Below, piece by piece: positions 16,507 to 23,348 of a stretch of 35,112 nucleotides of DNA. Positions within the stretch are counted from its first letter, which is position 1. Every line of letters starts with the position of its first letter. The position numbers were made by a program, and so were the translations under genes. The stretch is taken from assembly GCA_900767405.1 (NCBI GenBank), contig CAAFZB010000015.1:1-35112 (forward strand), read 5' to 3'. The notes under the pieces are model-generated. The model was given only the letters and a program-made list of their open reading frames with translations, made no database searches and had not been told where the DNA came from. Source of the DNA: Rikenellaceae bacterium. Its GTDB lineage: Bacteria; Bacteroidota; Bacteroidia; Bacteroidales; UBA932.

Positions 16507-17153
16507 AAATCAGCGACAGGCTCATAGTGCTGCATTTCACGAAACTTGGAGACAATTCCATAGTTCTCCACTGTCTGTGCAGGAACCTTGGCCGGCGGGG
16601 GCTGGTATGCAGGATACGGAAAGGCGGTTCAACGGCATTGTATATGCCTCTGAGCGTCATTGACGCCGAGATTGCCCAGAATCCAAAATCCAATCTGTGG
16701 CAGCTGTCCGGAGCAAGCGGCGCCATTGCCCTCAACAGCATTCGCACAGATTTGTACAAAAATGCCATTGCCCTTTTTATGAGCGAAGTGCTGTACCGTA
16801 CAATTCACGAGGACGCCTATGAGCAGGGACTTTTCGAATGGTGCGAAAAGAGCATAGCGACCCTTGAGGGCCTCCCCTCGGGCTGCTCCAATTTTCACCT
16901 GCGCTGGCTTATGGAACTGTGTTCGGCAATGGGCTTCCATCCCGGCCTCCAGGACGTAGCGCCCTTCGCCGGAGAGCAGCTGCCTAATTTGCAGAGACTT
17001 ATGGAACTTCCTCTGGAAGAATGCCTTATATACCCTATGAACGGAAAGGACAGAAGCGAATGCGCCGCCGCGCTTCTGAAATACCTCAGCTCCCATATAG
17101 GAAACAACCTCAACATCAAATCTCTGGCGGTATTACAGGAGCTATTCAGATGA
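16503..17153 (+). CDS. recO: DNA repair protein RecO
   Basis: A 216-residue recombination mediator that, with RecR, helps load RecA on SSB-coated DNA. The N-terminal OB-fold is recognisable (LIVLHFTKLGDNSIVLHCLC then GRRGLVCRIRKG), and the helical C-terminal part contains the typical NFHLRWLMELCSAMGFHP segment. No zinc-binding cysteine cluster is evident. The same frame is open far upstream to 15975, but this is antisense-free overlap with the EamA gene; the ATG at 16503, overlapping the EamA stop as ATGA, gives the correct family start MKISDRLIVLHF. Confidence 0.9.
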   Translation: MKISDRLIVLHFTKLGDNSIVLHCLCRNLGRRGLVCRIRKGGSTALYMPLSVIDAEIAQNPKSNLWQLSGASGAIALNSIRTDLYKNAIALFMSEVLYRTIHEDAYEQGLFEWCEKSIATLEGLPSGCSNFHLRWLMELCSAMGFHPGLQDVAPFAGEQLPNLQRLMELPLEECLIYPMNGKDRSECAAALLKYLSSHIGNNLNIKSLAVLQELFR

Positions 17154-17746
17154 AAATCATTTTTGCAACCGGAAACAAAGGGAAGCTTCGCGAAGCGGCC
17201 GAAATCCTGGGACCGGAATTCGAGCTGGTTTCCCCAGCCAGTCTTGGAATAACCGGGGAAATAGAAGAAACCGGCACAACCCTTGAAGAAAATTCTCTCA
17301 TCAAAGCCGAATTCCTCTGGAAGGAAACCGGACTTCCGTGCTTTGCCGACGATACCGGGCTGGAAGTCGAGGCTCTGGGCGGGGGCCCGGGAGTATATAC
17401 CGCCCGCTACGCCGGGGAAGGCTGCGATTTCAATGACAATATGGAAAAACTCCTGAGAGAACTGCAAAATGCCGGCGCAATGCTGCCGCAGCAGCGCAGT
17501 GCCCGCTTCAGGAGCGTTGTGACCATTATCACCGACGGCACGCCGCATTACTTCGAAGGCACTATGGAAGGCCGGATAGCGCTTTCCAAGGCAGGCTGCG
17601 GAGGTTTCGGCTATGATCCTATATTCATTGCCGACGAATACCCCAATAAAACCGTGGCAGAGATTCCCGAAGAGGCAAAAAACGCCATCTCCCACAGGGG
17701 GAAGGCTCTGCGGCAGATGGCCGGGTGGCTGAAAGAAAAAAATTAA
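17150..17746 (+). CDS. rdgB: XTP/dITP diphosphatase (RdgB/HAM1 family)
   Basis: A 198-residue cytoplasmic house-cleaning enzyme that hydrolyses dITP, XTP and related non-canonical purine nucleotides to monophosphates. Family motifs are all visible: FATGNKGKLREA at the N terminus, ENSLIKAEFLWKETGLPCFADD, DDTGLEVEALGGGPGVYTAR, GCGGFGYDPIF and SHRGKAL near the C terminus. An in-frame ATG at 17021 lies inside recO; the ATG at 17150 overlaps the recO stop as ATGA and gives the right start MKIIFATGN. Confidence 0.96.
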   Translation: MKIIFATGNKGKLREAAEILGPEFELVSPASLGITGEIEETGTTLEENSLIKAEFLWKETGLPCFADDTGLEVEALGGGPGVYTARYAGEGCDFNDNMEKLLRELQNAGAMLPQQRSARFRSVVTIITDGTPHYFEGTMEGRIALSKAGCGGFGYDPIFIADEYPNKTVAEIPEEAKNAISHRGKALRQMAGWLKEKN

Positions 17747-17757
17747 CGGAAAATTGC

Positions 17758-17765
17758 TATTTTTG
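17758..17765 (+). promoter_or_regulatory. -7 promoter box for the S41 peptidase gene
   Basis: TATTTTTG, exact TAnnTTTG match, in the 23-base gap after rdgB, with only 4 bases to the ATG at 17770. It could drive a leaderless transcript of the two peptidase genes in addition to read-through. Confidence 0.5.
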
Positions 17766-17769
17766 AAAG

Positions 17770-19377
17770 ATGAAAAGAACGTTTGTCTTACTTACGGTAA
17801 TTTTTCTTCCCCTAGTGGCGGAAGCGCAGTCCCAATCATTCAAGATTGGGAAATGGACCGAAATCAGAAACTCCATTGTAAAAGAGCTCAACCGCTCCTA
17901 TGTCGACACCCTGCCGGTAGACAGGATGGAACGTGCCGCCGTGAATGCGATGCTCGCTGAACTGGACCCTTATACGGTTTATATTCCGGTCGAGGAAGAT
18001 GAGGACCTTCAGATGATGGTGAGCAAGTCCTACGGAGGGATAGGTGCCGTTATCTATAAACCGGACGTTGACGATTACGTTTACATCAATGAGCCGTACG
18101 AAGACTCCCCCGCAGCAAAGGCGGGACTGCAGTGCGGCGACCGCATAACCGCAATCGACGGACAGACCACCCTTGGCCTCAATGCCAGTGAAAGCAGTTC
18201 CAGGATGAAGGGGGCACCGGGGACAGAGGTCAGGTTCCACGTAATAAAAGTACGCTCCGGAGAGGAGACCGACGTATGCATAACCCGTGAACGCATCCAT
18301 CTGCCCGATATCCAGTATTCGGGCATATTGTCCGACGGAAAGACGGGATACGTTATGCAGACCGGATTCACCGAAGGAGTCGGAGAGGAGCTGCGGAAGG
18401 TTGTTGTCGGGCTCAAGGAGAAGGGCGCCCAACGAATAATCCTGGACCTCAGGGGGAACGGAGGCGGACTTCTGACAGAGGCCATCGACATTGTATCCCT
18501 GTTCGTTCCCAAGGGATCCCTGGTAGTATCCCAGAAAGGCATAAGATTTTCCGAGACGGCCGAATGCAGGACCACCAGAGAACCGCTTGACCTGAATATA
18601 CCGCTCGCCGTACTGGTTGATTCCGGCTCGGCGTCGGCATCGGAGATAGTTTCGGGGGCTCTTCAGGACTATGACAGGGCTGCAATCCTGGGACGCCGCA
18701 CCTACGGGAAGGGACTCGTGCAGTCCATCCGGCCACTCCCTCACGACGGAAAGATGAAAGTTACCATTGCCAAATACTACACTCCTTCGGGCCGGTGCGT
18801 GCAGGCCATAGATTATTCTCACAGGAACGAAGACGGCAGCGTGGGGTACATCCCCGATTCCCTCACGCACGAATTCAAGACTGCTGCAGGGCGCACAGTA
18901 AGGGACGGAGGCGGTATCACCCCCGACATCGAGCTCAAGCCTATGGAGTACTCCCGTCTCACCTACTCTCTGGTGATGTACGGAGTCATAGAAAACTATA
19001 TGCTGGAGTATGTAAAGACCCACGAAAGTGTTCCCTCTCCCGAGGACTTCCATCTTTCGGATGCAGATTACGAAGATTTCATAAAATATGCCCTCACCAA
19101 GGAATTCGATTACCGCTCAAGCGCCAAGACCTATTTCGACCGTATGAGGGATGAACTTCGCAGAGACAAACTCGAAGACAGTATGAAGGAGAGCCTGGAT
19201 GCAATGGAAAAATCCCTGAATATGGAAAAGGAGGAGTTCCTTAAGCTCAAGAAGGAGGAAATTGTCCCGTTCATCGAAGAGGATATTATGAGCCGTTATC
19301 ATTACCAGAAGGCCGCCGTACAGCTCAGGCTCAGGTATGACACGCAATTGGCGGAAGCATTGGAAAAACTACAATAA
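17770..19377 (+). CDS. S41 family C-terminal processing peptidase
   Basis: A 535-residue periplasmic serine protease of the CtpA/Tsp family, expected to trim or degrade exported proteins. It has a Sec signal (MKRTFVLLTVIFLPLVAEAQ), a PDZ domain (about residues 85-170, GIGAVIYKPDVDDYVYIN to LGLNASESS) and the S41 catalytic core: S289 in DSGSASASEIVSG and K314 in RRTYGKGLVQ, 25 residues apart as in characterised CTPs. A charged, largely helical C-terminal extension (about 430-535) is typical of Bacteroidota members. It precedes the M16 lipoprotein peptidase by 7 bases, so the two envelope proteases are probably co-transcribed. Confidence 0.95.
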   Translation: MKRTFVLLTVIFLPLVAEAQSQSFKIGKWTEIRNSIVKELNRSYVDTLPVDRMERAAVNAMLAELDPYTVYIPVEEDEDLQMMVSKSYGGIGAVIYKPDVDDYVYINEPYEDSPAAKAGLQCGDRITAIDGQTTLGLNASESSSRMKGAPGTEVRFHVIKVRSGEETDVCITRERIHLPDIQYSGILSDGKTGYVMQTGFTEGVGEELRKVVVGLKEKGAQRIILDLRGNGGGLLTEAIDIVSLFVPKGSLVVSQKGIRFSETAECRTTREPLDLNIPLAVLVDSGSASASEIVSGALQDYDRAAILGRRTYGKGLVQSIRPLPHDGKMKVTIAKYYTPSGRCVQAIDYSHRNEDGSVGYIPDSLTHEFKTAAGRTVRDGGGITPDIELKPMEYSRLTYSLVMYGVIENYMLEYVKTHESVPSPEDFHLSDADYEDFIKYALTKEFDYRSSAKTYFDRMRDELRRDKLEDSMKESLDAMEKSLNMEKEEFLKLKKEEIVPFIEEDIMSRYHYQKAAVQLRLRYDTQLAEALEKLQ

Positions 19378-19384
19378 ATTATTT

Positions 19385-22294
19385 ATGAAAAAGTTATTTG
19401 ACATCATCGCAGCCGCAGCCTTGCTTGCAGGAATGGTTTCCTGCGGCGGCTACAGCTATGAAACCGTCAAGGGAGACCCCACCGGGACCAGAATCTACAC
19501 CCTTGACAACGGACTCAAGGTTTACACTATCGTAAACAAGGACAAACCCAGGATCGACGCCCAGGTAGCGGTCAAGGTGGGCAGCAAGAACGACCCAAGG
19601 GAAACCACGGGCCTTGCACACTATTTCGAGCATCTTATGTTCAAAGGCACACAGCAGTTCGGTACGCAGAACTATGAGCTGGAGAAGCCTATGCTGGACG
19701 AAATCGAAGCCCTCTTCGAGGTTTACCGCAAGACAGAGGACCCTGCCGAACGCAAGGCTCTTTACCACAGAATAGACTCCATATCTTACGAAGCTTCCAG
19801 GATTGCCATTCCCAACGAATACGACAAACTTATGGCAAGCATAGGTGCCAGCGGCACCAACGCCTATACAAGCTATGACGTTACCTGCTATGTGGAGAAC
19901 ATCCCTTCGAACCAGATCGAACTCTGGGCAAAAATTCAGGCCGACCGCTTCCAGAACTGTGTTCTGAGAGGTTTCCACACCGAGCTTGAGACCATTTACG
20001 AAGAGTTTAATATGTACAATGCGCAGGACGGGACCAAAGCTTTCAACGCTATGTTCGAAGGTCTGTTCAAGAACCATCCCTACAACACCGACGTCATCGG
20101 CCTGCCCTCTCATCTCAAGAATCCTTCCATAACCAACGTGAAGAACTATCACAACGAGTGGTACGTTCCCAACAATATGGCAGTCGTGCTCTCGGGAGAC
20201 TTCGACCCTGACCAGGCCATAAGGATTGTCGACAGATACTTTGGCGCCCTCAAGCCCAACGAGAACCTCAAGAGGCCCGTTTACGAACCCGAAGAGCCCA
20301 TCTCCGAGCCCATCGTCAAGGAAGTTGTAGGCAACGAATCTCCCAGCATTATCCTGGCCTGGCGCTTCCCTGGAGCCAACTCTCCCGAAGCGACAGTGCT
20401 CCAGGCATTCTCAAACGTTCTCCAGAACGGAAAGGCAGGTCTCATCGATCTGGATATCAACCAGCAGCAAAAGACCCTGAGTATGTTCTCGGGAATCGAG
20501 GACCTTGCCGACTACAGCGTATTCCTGGTAATGGCAGAGCCCAAACCCGGACAGACTCTGGATCAGGTAAGGGACCTCGCTCTTGCCGAGATAGAGAAAG
20601 TCAAGGCCGGAGACTTTGACGAATCCCTGCTCGACGCTACGATAAACAACCTCAAGCTGAACGCAATGCGCCAGTATGAATCTACCAGGGCTATGGCCAG
20701 GGTGGCTGTAAACAGCTTCATCAACGACATTCCCTGGAGCGACGTGGTAAATGAAATCGACAGACTGAGCGCAATTACCAAGGACGACATCGTAAAATTC
20801 GCGAACGACAACTTTGCGGCCAATTACGTTCAGGTAAACAAGCTTCAGGGCACACCTGTCGATGACGGGTCCAAGATTGACAAACCGGCAATCACCGCCA
20901 TCTTCACCAACCGCGACACATCCAGCCAGTTCCTGCGCGACGTTCAGAGCCAGGCGGCTGCAGTTGCTCCCATAGAGCCCGCATTCCTCGATTTCTCCAA
21001 GGATCTTTCCAAACTTGAAGCAAAGAGCGGCCTGCCTGTTCTTTACAAGAAAAACACCACCAACGGTACTTTCGAACTTGACTATATGTTCGATACCGGC
21101 AGCTATGCCGACAAGGAGCTCGAATTTGCATTCAATTATCTTAAATACCTGGGGACCAGCACTATGAGCCCCGAGGAAGTTAAGAAATACCTCTACGATA
21201 TCGCAGTCGATTTCTCTGCATTCTCCAGCGGAGAGCGTACATACGTCTCTCTGAGCGGCCTTGCCGAAAATATGGAGGAGGCTATGAAATTTATGGAGAC
21301 CCTCATAAGCGATGCACAGCCCAATCCCGATGCTCTCGAGATGCTCAAGGTCAATGCCCTTCAGGAAAGAGCCAATGCCAAGAGCAGCCAGGACGAGAAT
21401 TCCTACAGGCTCCAGTACTATGCTATGTACGGTCCCCAGAATCCTATGACCGCCGGTCTGAGCAACAGCGGTATTATGGCGCTGGAAGACGGAAGGCTCC
21501 TTGAAAAGATTCACCATATCTTTGAGTCGGAGCACACCGTTCTTTATTACGGACCTATGGAAGAGGGTGAGTTCGTAGCAAAGGTCAACGAAATCCACAA
21601 TGTCCCCGAGCAGTTCAAACCTGTCGTAAAGGGAAATCCTTTCCAGTACACCAAGACCCAGAAGAATACGGTTCTGCTTGCACCCTACGATGCAAACCAG
21701 TCTGTACTCTATTCAATTTCTTCGAGAGGAGACAAGTTCGAGGCAGAAAAGGCTCCCGTAACCACCCTCTACAACGAGTATTTCGGAGGCGGGATGAACA
21801 GCATCGTATTCCAGGAAATGCGTGAAGCCCGCGGCCTTGCCTACAGCGCCGGGGCCGTTTACAGACAGCCATCCGACCTTGAGCATACCGAGGTGTTCCT
21901 GGATATGATAATGACCCAGAATGACAAGCTTGTCGACGCGCTCACCGCTTTCGATGAGATAATCAACAATATACCTCAATCCCAGAAGGCCTTCGACATT
22001 GCCAAAGAGAATATCATCTCCAACCTGCGTACACAGCGTACCGTCAAGTCAAATGTTCTCTGGTCTTACCTGAGCGCCCGGAAGCTGGGACTGGATTATG
22101 ACATAAACCAGCTTGTCTATGACAAGGTCAAGGACCTTACCCTGGAAGACGTAGTCAAGTTCCAGCAGGAGAACGTGAAGGACCGCGTTTACACGATAGG
22201 AATCCTGGGCCGTTTGTCCGACTTCGATATGAACGGACTGTCACAGTTCGGAGAAATAAAGAAGATTTCTACCGAGGAGCTCTTCGGATACTAG
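19385..22294 (+). CDS. M16 family zinc peptidase, lipoprotein
   Basis: A 969-residue two-module pitrilysin-type protease, probably anchored in the envelope. The signal peptide ends in lipobox MVSC (Cys20). The zinc motif HxxEH is H79-E82-H83 in LAHYFEHLMF, with the downstream glutamate in the ETIYEEFNM region; inactive M16_C-type modules follow, and the second half (from about 540) repeats the fold without the metal motif. The open frame begins upstream at 19337 inside the S41 gene, but the signal peptide sets the start at 19385. Its stop TAG shares a palindromic CTAG with the stop of the convergent rsgA. Confidence 0.94.
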   Translation: MKKLFDIIAAAALLAGMVSCGGYSYETVKGDPTGTRIYTLDNGLKVYTIVNKDKPRIDAQVAVKVGSKNDPRETTGLAHYFEHLMFKGTQQFGTQNYELEKPMLDEIEALFEVYRKTEDPAERKALYHRIDSISYEASRIAIPNEYDKLMASIGASGTNAYTSYDVTCYVENIPSNQIELWAKIQADRFQNCVLRGFHTELETIYEEFNMYNAQDGTKAFNAMFEGLFKNHPYNTDVIGLPSHLKNPSITNVKNYHNEWYVPNNMAVVLSGDFDPDQAIRIVDRYFGALKPNENLKRPVYEPEEPISEPIVKEVVGNESPSIILAWRFPGANSPEATVLQAFSNVLQNGKAGLIDLDINQQQKTLSMFSGIEDLADYSVFLVMAEPKPGQTLDQVRDLALAEIEKVKAGDFDESLLDATINNLKLNAMRQYESTRAMARVAVNSFINDIPWSDVVNEIDRLSAITKDDIVKFANDNFAANYVQVNKLQGTPVDDGSKIDKPAITAIFTNRDTSSQFLRDVQSQAAAVAPIEPAFLDFSKDLSKLEAKSGLPVLYKKNTTNGTFELDYMFDTGSYADKELEFAFNYLKYLGTSTMSPEEVKKYLYDIAVDFSAFSSGERTYVSLSGLAENMEEAMKFMETLISDAQPNPDALEMLKVNALQERANAKSSQDENSYRLQYYAMYGPQNPMTAGLSNSGIMALEDGRLLEKIHHIFESEHTVLYYGPMEEGEFVAKVNEIHNVPEQFKPVVKGNPFQYTKTQKNTVLLAPYDANQSVLYSISSRGDKFEAEKAPVTTLYNEYFGGGMNSIVFQEMREARGLAYSAGAVYRQPSDLEHTEVFLDMIMTQNDKLVDALTAFDEIINNIPQSQKAFDIAKENIISNLRTQRTVKSNVLWSYLSARKLGLDYDINQLVYDKVKDLTLEDVVKFQQENVKDRVYTIGILGRLSDFDMNGLSQFGEIKKISTEELFGY

Positions 22295-23235
22295 CGGAAC
22301 TTGCCGTCATCCTCGAGCATTCCCAGATAGGAATTGTATCTGGAATCTGAAATCAGGCCCTCCTCGAGGGCCTTTTTTACTGCACAGCCCGGCTCGTGGG
22401 TATGGGTGCAGGGAACGAACCGGCAGTTGTCGGTGACCCTGAGCATCTCGGGGAAATACTTGGAGATTTCCTCCTTTTCCAGGTCTACCAGGCCGAAGCC
22501 ACGCAGTCCCGGAGCGTCTATGGCATAGCCTCCGATATTCAGGGGATACATTTCATAGAGGGAAGTGGTGTGTTTTCCCTGGAGATGAGCCATCGAAATT
22601 TTTCCTATCCTAGGGTCCAGAGACGGGTCCAGGGCCTTTATCAGGCTCGACTTGCCCACTCCGGATTCTCCCGAGAAAAGATTCAGTTTCCCCTTGCAGA
22701 GGGCCCTCAGCTCATCGATGCCCTCCGAGGTGCGGGCAGACGTTGTCACCACCTTGTATCCGGCCTCTTCGTAGGTCCTGACGAACTCTTCGATTCCTTC
22801 ATACCCTTCATAAAGGTCCACTTTGTTCAGGGCAATCACCGCCGGAATCCTGTAAACCTCGCAGGTCACCAGTATGCGGTCCAGGAAGGGAAGCTTGATT
22901 TCGGGGAAAAGCAGGGTAACCACTATCACGGCCTGGTCGAGATTGGCCGCAATTACGTGCGACTGCCGGCTCAGGTTTGTGGAACGCCTTATCAGATAAT
23001 TGCTCCTGGGAAGGATTTCAGTAATTACGGCAGGCGTTTTTTCATCGGGCACAGAGCCTTCGTTCTCGACACAATACTTTACCCTGTCCCCTACCGCCAC
23101 GGGGTTTGTGGAACCGCTGCGGTCCAACCGTACCTTTCCCCGCAGTACGGCGGGAAACAGGTTCCAGGAGGGCAGTTCGCTAAGGAGATAGTGACTGCCT
23201 GCATTCTTTACAACGGTGGCCTCGCGTTCAATCAT
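22291..23235 (-). CDS. rsgA: ribosome small subunit-dependent GTPase A
   Basis: A 314-residue circularly permuted GTPase that assists late maturation of the 30S subunit. An N-terminal OB-fold is followed by G motifs in permuted order: G4 ALNKVDLYEG, then P-loop GESGVGKSSL, then G3 DAPGLRGFG. The C-terminal zinc site shows C-x5-C-x-H-type spacing in CRFVPCTHTHEPGC. The frame is open for 31 codons upstream of the chosen ATG, but those codons read through the promoter region and the ATG at 23235 (MIEREATVVKN) is the natural start. Its 3' coding part carries, on the opposite strand, a terminator for the convergent M16 gene. Confidence 0.95.
   Translation of the reverse strand: MIEREATVVKNAGSHYLLSELPSWNLFPAVLRGKVRLDRSGSTNPVAVGDRVKYCVENEGSVPDEKTPAVITEILPRSNYLIRRSTNLSRQSHVIAANLDQAVIVVTLLFPEIKLPFLDRILVTCEVYRIPAVIALNKVDLYEGYEGIEEFVRTYEEAGYKVVTTSARTSEGIDELRALCKGKLNLFSGESGVGKSSLIKALDPSLDPRIGKISMAHLQGKHTTSLYEMYPLNIGGYAIDAPGLRGFGLVDLEKEEISKYFPEMLRVTDNCRFVPCTHTHEPGCAVKKALEEGLISDSRYNSYLGMLEDDGKFR
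22356..22378 (+). terminator. intrinsic terminator for the M16 gene, inside rsgA
   Basis: GGCCCTC (22356-22362), a 3-base loop CTC and GAGGGCC (22366-22372) form a perfect 7-bp stem followed by six T (22373-22378). It lies 62 bases after the M16 stop, in the right orientation to end the plus-strand run. The same bases encode part of the rsgA C terminus (KKALEEGL) on the other strand. Confidence 0.8.
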
Positions 23236-23335
23236 AAGTACAAATATGAAGCATTTTTGCTTATTTTTTCTTACTTTAGGAAAATATTTTATTCTACGTT
23301 TTATATTCACTTGAAAAACCGAAACCAATATAAAA

Positions 23336-23342
23336 AAGGAAG
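23336..23342 (+). promoter_or_regulatory. SD-like ribosome binding site of the ABC fusion gene
   Basis: AAGGAAG ends 6 bases before the ATG at 23349. A clear purine-rich SD match is not seen before most other genes in this window, which is expected for Bacteroidota; it makes this gene look different from its neighbours. Confidence 0.5.
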
Positions 23343-23348
23343 TTCACA

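Noticed and set aside
17836..19053. 405-codon minus-strand frame opposite the S41 peptidase
   Set aside because: Antisense shadow; the sense strand carries signal peptide, PDZ and catalytic dyad.
20411..21598. 395-codon minus-strand frame opposite the M16 peptidase
   Set aside because: Shadow frame without motifs.
22356..22378. Hairpin in rsgA as a chance feature of coding sequence
   Set aside because: A perfect 7-bp G/C stem with a 3-base loop and six T at a suitable distance after a convergent stop is unlikely by chance, so I kept it as a terminator.
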